Shown here: positions 9,299-18,085 of the stretch, in pieces
Position numbering within the stretch: the stretch's first letter is position 1
Layout: each line of letters opens with the position of its first letter
NCBI RefSeq assembly: GCF_027533625.1
Contig: NZ_JAQAGZ010000026.1
Coordinates: forward strand, 1-64,000
From: Paenibacillus gyeongsangnamensis
GTDB taxonomy: Bacteria > Bacillota > Bacilli > Paenibacillales > NBRC-103111
Reading direction: 5' to 3'
Length of the DNA: 64,000 bases
Notes under the pieces: model-generated
What the model was told of the DNA's origin: nothing
Database searches by the model: none
The model's input: the letters and a program-made list of their open reading frames with translations, nothing else
Made by a program: the position numbers and the translations under genes

Positions 9299-10168
9299 TC
9301 ACTCTTTTACCGAGCCAACCATGACGCCTTGAACGAAATATTTTTGCACGAACGGATAAATGACGACGAGCGGCAGCAAGGAAATGACAATACCGGCCAT
9401 CCGCACGTTTTTGGTTATTATAAAGTTGCTGGATGTTGAAGAAGTATCGATAATAAGCGATTTGAGCGCAATTTGCAGTGTATATTTGGAACTGTTGTTT
9501 ATGTACATAAGCGCCGAATTGAAATGATTCCATTTGCTGACGAATTCGAACAGCGTAACGGTGGCAAGACCTGCGGCTGCCAGAGGCATGAACAGCGTTA
9601 GAAAAATCCTCAGTTCCCCCGCTCCGTCGATCCTTGCTGATTCAGCCATCTCGTGAGGCACCGCCAGGAAAAAGTTGCGCATTAACAACACGCTGAAGCC
9701 GGATACGAGGCCGGAGATGATTAATGCCGACAAGCTGTTCAATAGCCCCAGTTCTTTGTTCACCATGTAAAGGGGGATCATAACCATTTCACCCGGTACC
9801 ATCATTGTGAGAAGGATGAACGATACCATGAGATTCCGTCCCGGCAGGGAACGCTGGATTAGCACATACCCGGCTATGGACGACAGCAAAACGTGCCCGA
9901 CCGTTCCGACTACCGTCACGATGGTATTGTTCCAGAACGGCTGCCACAACTTGATTTTGTTCCATACCGTGACATAACCTTCCAGACTGAATTCCTTAGG
10001 CCACAAAATAACCCTCGGTTCCATTGAATCGATGCCTGTGGAGAACGATAGTGCCACCGTATTCATTAAAGGAATAATCATAGTCGATATCAATAGCAGG
10101 AGAAATAGCGTATTCACTGCATCAAAAGCTTTCCCTGTAAAGTCGGTGTCTCCAATTCTTCTATTCAT
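9299..10168 (-). CDS. carbohydrate ABC transporter permease (LplC/MalG type)
   Basis: A 289-residue inner-membrane permease with six helices. The EAA loop that docks the ATPase is visible (EMAESARIDGAGELRIFL, about residues 175-192), and the C-terminal helix ends FVQKYFVQGVMVGSVKE as in LplC/YtcP proteins. It pairs with the upstream permease (9-bp gap) and the binding protein at 11150-12565. No ATPase gene is in the operon; such systems usually share MsmX-like ATPases encoded elsewhere (family knowledge). Confidence 0.9.
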   Translation of the reverse strand: MNRRIGDTDFTGKAFDAVNTLFLLLLISTMIIPLMNTVALSFSTGIDSMEPRVILWPKEFSLEGYVTVWNKIKLWQPFWNNTIVTVVGTVGHVLLSSIAGYVLIQRSLPGRNLMVSFILLTMMVPGEMVMIPLYMVNKELGLLNSLSALIISGLVSGFSVLLMRNFFLAVPHEMAESARIDGAGELRIFLTLFMPLAAAGLATVTLFEFVSKWNHFNSALMYINNSSKYTLQIALKSLIIDTSSTSSNFIITKNVRMAGIVISLLPLVVIYPFVQKYFVQGVMVGSVKE

Positions 10169-10177
10169 CGTAATGGT

Positions 10178-11050
10178 TCACCCCTCGTCGTAACGGATTG
10201 CCCGACGGACAACTAGCGTCAGCAGTAATGTAGCGGCAATGATTATAAACCCGGCAGCGTTGGCAACGCCCATGTCGAACTTAACGATCCCTTTTTCATA
10301 TGTATAAATCATAAGGACGTCCACCGAATGCGCGATGGCAGGATTTTTCAAAATAAATACTTGATCGAAAATTCGCAGCACACTCATGGTGTTGAGCAGA
10401 AGCACGACCTTCATGGCGGACGCCAGCTGAGGGATCGTAATGTAGCGGACCATTTGCCAACGATTCGCCCCGTCGATCCGGGCCGATTCGAACAAGGACG
10501 GGTTGATGCTGACGATCGAGGCGAGATAGATGATGCAGGTGAAGCCGGCCTCCTTCCATATCGATGAAGCGATCATGACCCAACGTCCGTAAGCTTCCTC
10601 CCCAAGAAAATGAATCGGTACCACGCCGAACCAGCCGAGAATTGCGTTCACCAGTCCGCCGTCAGGGCTCAGCATAAATATCCACAGACCAGCCACGACG
10701 ACCCAAGAGAACAGATGAGGCAAATATATGATCATTTGCGTGATTTTACGGAACCAGCTTTTCATGACTTCGCTCAAGGAGAGCGCCACGATCAGCGGAG
10801 CCATAAACCCGACCACCAAAATTCCTCCGCCGATGAACAGCGTATTCTCCAGCATCCGCCAAAAATTCGGATCGGCCAGAACAGTCTTGTAATTATCGAA
10901 GCCGACAAAAGGACGGTCTCCAATCACGCGAAACTTCTGAAATGAAGTAATGAAACCGCGGAGCAGCGGGTAATAAGAAAACAAAAGAAAATATACGATT
11001 ACCGGAAGCATCATAAGATAAAAGATCGAATTTTTCCGCAGCACCTTCAT
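10178..11050 (-). CDS. carbohydrate ABC transporter permease (LplB/UgpA type)
   Basis: A 290-residue permease with six helices. It starts with the LplB-like MKVLRKNSIFYLMMLPVIVY and has SYYPLLRGFITSFQKF before the first periplasmic-side loop. The EAA loop is FESARIDGANRWQMVRYITI. It lies 99 bp downstream of the solute-binding protein gene and is followed closely by its partner permease. Together they form the membrane channel of an oligo- or monosaccharide importer of the CUT1 family. Confidence 0.9.
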   Translation of the reverse strand: MKVLRKNSIFYLMMLPVIVYFLLFSYYPLLRGFITSFQKFRVIGDRPFVGFDNYKTVLADPNFWRMLENTLFIGGGILVVGFMAPLIVALSLSEVMKSWFRKITQMIIYLPHLFSWVVVAGLWIFMLSPDGGLVNAILGWFGVVPIHFLGEEAYGRWVMIASSIWKEAGFTCIIYLASIVSINPSLFESARIDGANRWQMVRYITIPQLASAMKVVLLLNTMSVLRIFDQVFILKNPAIAHSVDVLMIYTYEKGIVKFDMGVANAAGFIIIAATLLLTLVVRRAIRYDEG

Positions 11051-11149
11051 GTTGCGAACACCACCTTCTTACTTGTTAGCTGATTTGAACGGCAGAGAGA
11101 GGGCGCAAACACCCTCTCCCTTGTTCCGTATGTACTTCATGCGGAGCGG

Positions 11150-12565
11150 TCAGTCAATGAATTTTCCCGCTTTCAGCTCTTGATTCATTTTGCTGACGGC
11201 TTCGGCTGCCGGTATTTTACCCTGCATGGCTTGAAGCGCATAGTTGTTAATTATTTTCTCAATATCCTTCCAGTCCTTACCCGTCGATTCCACAGTACCG
11301 TACTTCATGACCATCTCCTTCGCTTCCTTCACGCCTGGCAAGGAACCGAACGGGTTCGTCCATTTTGAGTTGTAGACATAAGGGGCGCCGTGGTCGAGAT
11401 TATGGTCTTTTCCCTCTTGTGTCAGCTCGTATTTGCCGTCTTTTACGTTATAATCATGGCCTTCGATGCCAAGCGTTGCGAGAACATTGCCCTTCTCCGT
11501 ACTCCAGAATTCGATAAATTCCATGGCCGTCTTCGGATCCGGGGCATTAGCCGGAATAATCCATGCATTCGGTTCTCCACGGCGCATCAAGATTTTGCCG
11601 TCAGGCCCCGCAACAGGCAGCAGACCTTCTGCCTTGAATGTGGTATTGGGATCCTTTTGCATGCGCATGTTATTGAACGTCCCTACCCACGTATCCCAAT
11701 AGGTGACCATACCAACGCGGTCGGTTAGGAACAAGTCCCGCATTTTACCTGCATCGTTCGTTGCGAAGTTAGGGTCAAGAATACCCTCCTTGTACAACTT
11801 GGCAAACCATTCATAGACCGGGATAGCGGCCTCAGTCGCGTACGGGATCGTGCGTTTGCCGTCCTTTATAACGTAACCGGCTTTAACACCGGCAGCGCTC
11901 ATAAACCCCTGGATATCGTACAAGCCGGCTGTGGACAAGCCATAGGTGTCGGCTTTGCCGTTCCCGTCGGGATCTTTCTCTTTGAATGCTTTCAGTACTT
12001 CGTAATATTCGTCGAGCGTCTTGGGCTCCTTGAGCCCGAGCTTGTCCAGCCAATCTTTGCGAACGATCGGCATCGTACCGCCCTGAAGCTTGGTGAATAC
12101 GCCATATATTTTGCCGTCGCCCATCTTCACCTGATCCCATTCTTTCTCAGGGAAAATAGCCGGGTCGGAAATGATTTTGGATTTCTTGATAAAATCATCG
12201 AGCGGAGTCAAAACGCCTTGAGCGTATAGCACTTCCATAAGCGGCCTATCCAATTGGATTAAGTCGTATTTCTCGCCGGAGGAAATAGCGGTCAGCAATT
12301 TATCGTTGAATCCGGCAGGCTTCTCCATTTTGACCTTGATACCGGAAAGACGCTCCGCTTCCTTCTCAAACAGCACGTGTTCGTCAGGGGTTTTACCGCC
12401 GATGGTGCCTACCATCATACGAAGCTCCTTTTTTTTCTGCTCCGAAGGCTTCTGACTGTCACCATTGCCGCTGGCCGACTTATCCGAATTTCCGCAAGCA
12501 GCAACAATCAACATCGTGGACGACATCGCGACCGCCAAAATAACTTTCATACCTTTCTTCCTCAT
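11150..12565 (-). CDS. extracellular solute-binding lipoprotein (CUT1/LplA type)
   Basis: A 471-residue lipoprotein. The signal peptide ends in a lipobox VAAC with the lipidated Cys at residue 24. A low-complexity linker (SDKSASGNGDSQKPSEQKKK) and a two-lobe sugar-binding fold follow. The ATG at 12565 is chosen because GGAG lies 8 nt upstream (12573-12579) and it gives a proper signal peptide; the frame itself opens earlier at 12601. It is the first structural gene after the LacI regulator and supplies substrate to the permeases at 9299-11050. Confidence 0.9.
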   Translation of the reverse strand: MRKKGMKVILAVAMSSTMLIVAACGNSDKSASGNGDSQKPSEQKKKELRMMVGTIGGKTPDEHVLFEKEAERLSGIKVKMEKPAGFNDKLLTAISSGEKYDLIQLDRPLMEVLYAQGVLTPLDDFIKKSKIISDPAIFPEKEWDQVKMGDGKIYGVFTKLQGGTMPIVRKDWLDKLGLKEPKTLDEYYEVLKAFKEKDPDGNGKADTYGLSTAGLYDIQGFMSAAGVKAGYVIKDGKRTIPYATEAAIPVYEWFAKLYKEGILDPNFATNDAGKMRDLFLTDRVGMVTYWDTWVGTFNNMRMQKDPNTTFKAEGLLPVAGPDGKILMRRGEPNAWIIPANAPDPKTAMEFIEFWSTEKGNVLATLGIEGHDYNVKDGKYELTQEGKDHNLDHGAPYVYNSKWTNPFGSLPGVKEAKEMVMKYGTVESTGKDWKDIEKIINNYALQAMQGKIPAAEAVSKMNQELKAGKFID

Positions 12566-12611
12566 GTCTAGTCTCCTTTTGACCGCATTTTTTTGATACA
12601 TCTATGTTGTC

Positions 12612-13643
12612 TTATTGAACAACCTTAACCGGACCGCACGATTCGCGGTGAATGAGCTCCCACGGGATAATGACCCGCTTGATGATTGGTGTTTTGGATG
12701 CACACAGATTCAGAAGCATCTTGGCTGCTTCACTTCCTAGCAGCTCCCCGTTCAACCGCATGCTGCTTACCGGCGGCTGGAGCTGGGTTCCATAGGAGGT
12801 CTCCAAACTGAAAGCAAATACCGACAAATCTCTTGGAATAACCAACTTAAGCTCTTCGGCCGCCTGGTAGACGCCGCATGCCACTTTGTCCGTATCCGTA
12901 ATAATTGCTGTAATGGACGGGTTCTCGGAAAGCAATCGTTTGGCCATGATGTACCCGTATTCCTCAGAGCTTCCGAAGACTTTGTCTCTATAAACTACCA
13001 AACTGGATTCTACTGGAAGCTCCGCCATTTCGAGCGCTTTCCGATATCCGTCAAACCGTTCATGGGATACGGTGCGGTATTCGGGTGCATTCAGGAATAA
13101 AATATTCCGGTGTCCGAGACCGATAAGATATTCGGTTACCAGACGGCCCGCTCCAACATTGTCGCTGCTGACGTACGAGACGGTGGATTCATGAGACTCA
13201 GGCGGCCTTCCAATGACGACGATCGGGATACCGCCGGCCACCCTCTCCTCGATGCGCGGATCCCGAACCATCGGATCCAGCAATATTTCACCGTCCACCG
13301 GATCGGAGGACCAATTTTCCAATCGGTTCGTGAAATGCTTCGGCAGCGTATTCACGAGAAGCCGGTAGCCCTGGTTGTAGCATTCCTTCAACACTCCATT
13401 TAGCAGTGTCATGCGAAATTGGCCAAACTTGACCTTGTCGCCCTCCATGTTGAGTCCGATGATTCGTGTTTCCTTATTGGCTAGACTGCGTGCCCAATAA
13501 TTCGGTTTATAGTTCAATTCACGGGCCGCCTCCAGCACTCGTTCGGATATTTCTTTGCTGATCGGCCGTTTTTGTGAAAACACATTGGAAACGGTACTTT
13601 TGGATACGCCTGCAGATTTTGCGACATCATCGATTGTTGCCAA
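12612..13643 (-). CDS. LacI/GalR-family transcriptional regulator
   Basis: A 343-residue regulator. The N-terminal HTH plus hinge is canonical (TIDDVAKSAGVSKSTVSNVF, then LNYKPNYWARSLA). Residues about 60-335 form the periplasmic-binding-protein-like effector domain. It is the promoter-proximal gene of the leftward carbohydrate operon. Two AACCGGTT-centred palindromes upstream (13680-13692 and 13853-13864) fit LacI-family operators, which have a central CG, so autoregulation and operon control are likely. Confidence 0.9.
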   Translation of the reverse strand: MATIDDVAKSAGVSKSTVSNVFSQKRPISKEISERVLEAARELNYKPNYWARSLANKETRIIGLNMEGDKVKFGQFRMTLLNGVLKECYNQGYRLLVNTLPKHFTNRLENWSSDPVDGEILLDPMVRDPRIEERVAGGIPIVVIGRPPESHESTVSYVSSDNVGAGRLVTEYLIGLGHRNILFLNAPEYRTVSHERFDGYRKALEMAELPVESSLVVYRDKVFGSSEEYGYIMAKRLLSENPSITAIITDTDKVACGVYQAAEELKLVIPRDLSVFAFSLETSYGTQLQPPVSSMRLNGELLGSEAAKMLLNLCASKTPIIKRVIIPWELIHRESCGPVKVVQ

Positions 13644-13679
13644 ATGATCAACTCCCTTTGTTCGTTCAATGAGTAATGT

Positions 13680-13692
13680 TAAACCGGTTTTA
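13680..13692. promoter_or_regulatory. LacI-type operator candidate (proximal)
   Basis: TAAACCGGTTTTA contains the perfect palindrome AAACCGGTTT with the central CG expected for LacI-family sites, 37 bp before the start codon of the LacI gene. Confidence 0.6.
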
Positions 13693-13852
13693 TTAACTTA
13701 ATGTCTTCTCTATACTTTGATTTTGTAAATTTGATGTCGAATTATAGGAGTTTAGGGCTAGTTTAGTAGGAAATGAATGATTTTTGACGTTAATTTGGTC
13801 GTAAAAGGATGTTTCTGTCGAACAGTTGGGGGTAAAATAACTTGGTTTTTAT

Positions 13853-13864
13853 GAAACCGGTTCG
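13853..13864. promoter_or_regulatory. LacI-type operator candidate (distal)
   Basis: GAAACCGGTTCG shares the AAACCGGTT core with the site at 13680, about 170 bp further from the LacI gene. A pair of sites at this distance could allow looping. Confidence 0.45.
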
Positions 13865-13916
13865 ATGATTTCGGAATGCAATGGCAGCTTTTGAATTGGA
13901 AATAGTCGTTACATAA

Positions 13917-13958
13917 ATAAAAAAGCAGCTTATCCTCATTCGAGGATCGGCTGCTTTT
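13917..13958 (-). terminator. terminator after selO
   Basis: On the minus strand AAAGCAGC-cgat-CCTC and GAGG-ata-AGCTGCTTT form a long hairpin ending in a T run (13924-13917). It lies 40-80 bp downstream of the selO stop and separates it from the LacI promoter region. Confidence 0.8.
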
Positions 13959-14000
13959 GACTCCGTGGCCAGGCTATGGAATTGATCTAATACGTCTGTA

Positions 14001-15476
14001 TCAGGTACCGCAAAAGGTTCGGTAAGGGCAGGTTGATTGCGCCGGCAGTGTGGAGTATTCAGCTTGTTCGGGGGAGTGCGCGTAGGGGTTCGAAAGAACA
14101 TCAAGCAGCCGCTCCATCACACTGTAGTCTTCTTGATTAACTGCGGCTTCCAGCGCTTCTTCTACCCGGTGGTTGCGAGGGATCAGCGCGGGATTGCTAC
14201 TGCGCATCAACTGATGCGAGAAGGCTTTTGGTTCCTGCTGCCTGCCGAGTCTCGCCTGCCACTGCTCTTGCCACTGAGCAAATTCCGTTGTACCGAAAAG
14301 GACCGTATCCTCCGGCTTATCAAGAGTTAATGCGCGGAAGGTATTGGTGTAGTCCGCACCATACTTCTGCATCATATTGAGCAGGCCTTCAATAAGGGAT
14401 TCATCCTCCGGCTCTTCGTTAAAGATTCCGAGTTTTGCCCTCATTCCCGCGAGCCAATGACGGTGATATAATTCGGTAAAATCCGAAAGCGCATCCTCGG
14501 CCAGTTTAACGGCTTGTTCTTCGCTTTCATGCAGCAGCGGCAATAGGGTTTCGGCAAATCTCGTGAGATTCCACGCGGCAATATAGGGCTGATTGCCGTA
14601 GGCATAGCGGCCGTGCATGTCAATGGAGCTGAAAACCGTTGCCGGGTCATAAGCATCCATGAAGGCGCAAGGACCATAATCGATGGTTTCTCCGCTAAGG
14701 GCCATGTTGTCGGTGTTCATCACCCCGTGAATAAAGCCAACGAGCTGCCATTTGGCTATCAGCACGGCCTGACGCTTGATCACTTCCTGAAGCAGGATAA
14801 GATAGCGGTTCTCACCAGCATCAACTTCCGGAAAATGTCTTTGCAATGTGTAGTCAGCCAGGGCTTGGAGATCCTGGGCAGCACCCCATTTTGAAACGTA
14901 TTGGAAGGTGCCGACGCGCAGATGACTGGCAGCCACGCGGGTCAGAATTGCACCAGGCAGCTCGGTTTCGCGGATTATTGGTTCACCGGTCGTCACCACC
15001 GCAAGGCTGCGGGTTGTAGAAATGCCAAGCGCATGCATCGCTTCGCTGATGATATATTCGCGCAGCATCGGTCCAAGTGCCGCCCGGCCATCGCCTCGGC
15101 GGGAATAGGGCGTTCTGCCTGAACCCTTGAGCTGAATGTCAAACCGTTCGCCTAGAGGGGTGATCTGTTCGCCAAGCAGCAGAGCCCGGCCGTCCCCTAG
15201 CATGGTGAAATGCCCGAATTGATGCCCCGCATAAGCTTGAGCAAGAGGCGATGCGCCTTCGGGAATCCGGTTGCCGGCAAGTGCCGCTACGCCGTCATCT
15301 TTTTGCAGCGCTTGGACGTTTAACCCCAGGGATGTTGTGAGCGGTTCATTAAGAATGATCAACTTCGGTGAACGTACAGGGGCTGGGTCCTGCCTGGTAA
15401 AAAATAAATTCGGCAGCCGAGCATAACTGTTGTCGAAGTTCCATCCTGGTTCTATAATGGCATTTTTCTCTGTCAT
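14001..15476 (-). CDS. selO: protein adenylyltransferase SelO (YdiU/UPF0061)
   Basis: A 491-residue pseudokinase-fold enzyme of the SelO family, which transfers AMP from ATP to protein Ser/Thr/Tyr residues and has redox-linked roles. Visible signatures are FGHFTMLGDGRALLLGEQ, QLKGSGRTPYSRRGDGRA, LREYIISEAMHALGI and the metal and catalytic segment GVMNTDNMALSGETIDYGP. The length matches the family. ATG 15476 is chosen over the upstream frame opening (15596) because AAAAGGAGATACG immediately precedes it. It stands alone, closed by the terminator at 13917-13958. This bacterial form lacks the eukaryotic C-terminal selenocysteine. Confidence 0.9.
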   Translation of the reverse strand: MTEKNAIIEPGWNFDNSYARLPNLFFTRQDPAPVRSPKLIILNEPLTTSLGLNVQALQKDDGVAALAGNRIPEGASPLAQAYAGHQFGHFTMLGDGRALLLGEQITPLGERFDIQLKGSGRTPYSRRGDGRAALGPMLREYIISEAMHALGISTTRSLAVVTTGEPIIRETELPGAILTRVAASHLRVGTFQYVSKWGAAQDLQALADYTLQRHFPEVDAGENRYLILLQEVIKRQAVLIAKWQLVGFIHGVMNTDNMALSGETIDYGPCAFMDAYDPATVFSSIDMHGRYAYGNQPYIAAWNLTRFAETLLPLLHESEEQAVKLAEDALSDFTELYHRHWLAGMRAKLGIFNEEPEDESLIEGLLNMMQKYGADYTNTFRALTLDKPEDTVLFGTTEFAQWQEQWQARLGRQQEPKAFSHQLMRSSNPALIPRNHRVEEALEAAVNQEDYSVMERLLDVLSNPYAHSPEQAEYSTLPAQSTCPYRTFCGT

Positions 15477-15783
15477 CGTATCTCCTTTTTTCTTTCTAAA
15501 TCCACACAAGGCGGCTCCTTTTAGTGTCTGCTTCTGCCAATTTATTATACTGTTGCCACACATAGATGGCGCCCTTTTATGTACCTGACAATTCATTTAT
15601 GAATGAAGCGCCATCTCCACCTCATTTACCGAATCAGTTTGAGATATAGTCGTTCAATGAGGCGGTTCGCCCTTTGCCACGTTCTATTATATCAATAACC
15701 CATGCATAAAAGAATGCTCACCGAGGAATAACAAGAGGGAACGATTTCCATTTCAATAATAAATGAAGAAACGAGGAGTACCG

Positions 15784-16017
15784 ATGACCGACAAACAAGC
15801 AGACGACGCATTGCTGGGCAATTACCGCAAAGTAACCGTACATGCTTATGACGCCGCGGATTATCGCAGCGGAGACGAGACTTCTCAAGGCACGGCCGTA
15901 ACGCACGAGCAGCTGAGCGACGCCTATTTCTCCGGCACCAGCGACGGGAAGCGGCAGTTGGAGGATCGGGAGGTCAATTTATCCGAGCTCGAGTTCGATG
16001 AAGACACGCAAGAGTAG
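15784..16017 (+). CDS. YozQ-like small protein (DUF4025)
   Basis: A 77-residue acidic soluble protein. The segment HAYDAADYRSGDETSQGTAV followed by THEQLSDAYFSGT matches the DUF4025/YozQ pattern known from Bacillus; its function is unknown. ATG 15784 is preferred over the upstream in-frame ATG at 15763 because GAGGAG lies 6-8 nt before it. It is monocistronic with a strong terminator at once downstream. Confidence 0.7.
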   Translation: MTDKQADDALLGNYRKVTVHAYDAADYRSGDETSQGTAVTHEQLSDAYFSGTSDGKRQLEDREVNLSELEFDEDTQE

Positions 16018-16023
16018 CCAAAG

Positions 16024-16059
16024 AGCCTCCCTGGCCCTAAGGGCCAAGGAGGCCTTTTT
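16024..16059 (+). terminator. strong rho-independent terminator
   Basis: GCCTCC-c-TGGCCC-taa-GGGCCA-a-GGAGGC followed by TTTTTA. It starts 8 bp after the YozQ-like gene. Confidence 0.85.
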
Positions 16060-16280
16060 ATGCGGTCACGGCACGAACGTGATGCCTGCGGTCTGCTTAG
16101 CGACGATGCGGACGACGTCACCCCCCAAAATGGGTATTTTTATTATGCCAGTGACACTGTCAACGCGATCGAACTAGGCTATCCGTATAACGTTCGGACC
16201 TGTTTCGAAAAAAAATAAAAAAGTAAAGGAGAGAAACAATGTCTCGTATCGCTAACAAATGATGGAAATCAAAGGTACAC

Positions 16281-16625
16281 TCAAGAATGCCGCTTTTTTT
16301 TCATCTCCATATGTTCTAAATGAGCTAACCCCCATTGATGCATGGCTGCTAATAATGGTTCCAAAGTTCGTCCGTACTTGGTGAGCGAATATTCTACTTT
16401 TGGCGGTATTTGCGGAAAAACGACACGTTGAACAATGTCTTGTTCCTCTAAATCACGCAGGTGAAGCGTGAGCATTCTTTGCGTAATAGCGGGGATTAAT
16501 CTCCTCAACTCATTAAATCGCAGTGTTTCATTAAAAAGCATATGTTGAATAATAATGGGTTTCCACTTGCCAACGATCATGTCCAGCGCCACCACCACTT
16601 TGCACATCTCCGCGTTTTCTTCCAT
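16281..16625 (-). CDS. HxlR (DUF24) family regulator
   Basis: A 114-residue winged-helix regulator. Typical HxlR features are an N-terminal Cys (Cys8, EMCKVVVALD), the GKWKPIIIQHMLF wing start, RFNELRRLIPAITQRMLTLH recognition region and PPKVEYSLTKYGR. In Bacillus, HxlR proteins such as YodB and CatR sense quinones and diamide through this conserved Cys and repress azoreductase or catechol dioxygenase genes. A catE-like gene lies at 18086, on the far side of the divergently read NTF2-like gene, so a quinone-sensing role is a reasonable inference. A perfect palindrome (16672-16681) sits in its promoter region. Confidence 0.85.
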   Translation of the reverse strand: MEENAEMCKVVVALDMIVGKWKPIIIQHMLFNETLRFNELRRLIPAITQRMLTLHLRDLEEQDIVQRVVFPQIPPKVEYSLTKYGRTLEPLLAAMHQWGLAHLEHMEMKKKRHS

Positions 16626-16671
16626 CTTCCCACTCCATTCAAGAACTTTATTAATACTACACTCGCTGATG

Positions 16672-16681
16672 TATGTACATA
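16672..16681. promoter_or_regulatory. palindrome in HxlR promoter region
   Basis: TATGTACATA is a perfect 10-bp palindrome 47 bp upstream of the HxlR start codon, in the divergent region shared with the secreted protein gene at 16883. Candidate HxlR operator. Confidence 0.4.
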
Positions 16682-16882
16682 ATATATTAAATGCAGCAAA
16701 GTCACAATCCTATAAAGTATCGAACCTGTATCTTATAGTTCATTTAATTATACTAGGGCACATTCATGTTCCTACTTACAAAAAATAAGATTCTGAATTA
16801 TAGTAATTGATGTAGGACAAGTTACAAATTTTAGCAGGTTTTGAATTTCAAATTAACAATAATCAAAGGAGGATTTTTTCAA

Positions 16883-17914
16883 ATGCAAAAAAAATTACAT
16901 GTTATGGCTTGCTTAGGATTGTCCGCCCTGCTTTTCGCCGGTTTCACGACCAACAACGTTACAAAGGCATCACCCAAAAACTCGGTTGCGACCAGCAATG
17001 CTGACCAAGCATTAATCAAAACCTCGTCGCAGGAATCCAAGGGGCAGGAAAAGAGTGTATTTCCTGAGATTGCGGATACGACACACGCCACCAAGGAGGT
17101 AGCGTCAATCTTCCACTCCTTTTTCACCGCCAAGACCATGCGCGACGTTAATGCGACCATGTCTCATTTTGATCCTGATAACATGGTATACTACGATGCT
17201 ACATTGGGGTGGCCATTCCTTTCTTTCAACGCGCTGAAATCGACGTTAGAGCAGTACATGCCAACATGGGCAAATGGTAAATCCTATCCCACACGGATTC
17301 TTGGCGACAGCAACAGCGCCATAGTGTTCTTTACTGATACCCCGGAGCTATTCGGTAATGAGATCCGTATAATGGGGTCCGTCAACTTCAAGGAAGGCAA
17401 AATAGTCCGCTGGGTCGACTATTGGGACGGTCGCACTTGGCCTATGGGAGACCTCGCCAAAAATCAGACCCCTGCAGACAAGTTCCCTGAGACTCTCGGT
17501 GAAGACACGGTCGAGGAAACCGCGTCCACAGTAATGCGTAAAGTCGCGAATAAACTGAACGAATCCTTTGCGAATAATGACGCTGCGGCCGCAGCCGACT
17601 TGTTTTCGTATGATGCCGTCTTCGAGGACATGCTGCGCGCCAATATCCAAGGACAATTAGCCATCAGTCGCTACCTTAAGCGGGCTTTGAAGGATCTGCC
17701 TTATGGTTCAGGAGCCTCGGTGCGCCATGTTCTCGGCAGTGATCTAGGAGGCGGCTACGAATGGCGTTCCGATAGTCGACCAGTACCGAGAGGAAACATT
17801 GCACTCGAACTCGACGCAGATGGCAAAATCACACGACTGACCTCAATTTGGGATGGCTCTTTACTGAGCGATGACGCAATGGCTTCTCTCGTCAATCTTT
17901 CAATCGAAGAGTAA
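16883..17914 (+). CDS. secreted protein with two NTF2/SnoaL-like domains
   Basis: A 343-residue exported protein. Residues 1-27 form a signal peptide (LSALLFAGFTTNNVTKAS). Two related alpha+beta cone domains follow: residues about 75-190 (MSHFDPDNMVYYDATLGWPF, GKIVRWVDYWDGR) and about 225-340 (DLFSYDAVFEDMLRANIQG, GKITRLTSIWDG). Both have the SnoaL-like pattern. Such folds serve as small-molecule hydrolases or isomerases or as binding modules; no catalytic assignment is possible. ATG 16883 follows GGAGG; the frame opens further upstream at 16841. It is read divergently from the HxlR gene. Confidence 0.75.
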   Translation: MQKKLHVMACLGLSALLFAGFTTNNVTKASPKNSVATSNADQALIKTSSQESKGQEKSVFPEIADTTHATKEVASIFHSFFTAKTMRDVNATMSHFDPDNMVYYDATLGWPFLSFNALKSTLEQYMPTWANGKSYPTRILGDSNSAIVFFTDTPELFGNEIRIMGSVNFKEGKIVRWVDYWDGRTWPMGDLAKNQTPADKFPETLGEDTVEETASTVMRKVANKLNESFANNDAAAAADLFSYDAVFEDMLRANIQGQLAISRYLKRALKDLPYGSGASVRHVLGSDLGGGYEWRSDSRPVPRGNIALELDADGKITRLTSIWDGSLLSDDAMASLVNLSIEE

Positions 17915-18085
17915 CCAGTAAGAGATAACCCGGCTTTGTGGCCTACAGTTCCTTGGAAATGGACAGATGATTGGTTATGCACTTGAGTTGGCTTTATTCG
18001 TAATTTCTGTATATCTTGCCTTGAAGATCAATCTATCTGGGGATTAGAAAATGTGATTTTTCACGCAAAAAATGTTTAAAAAGAG

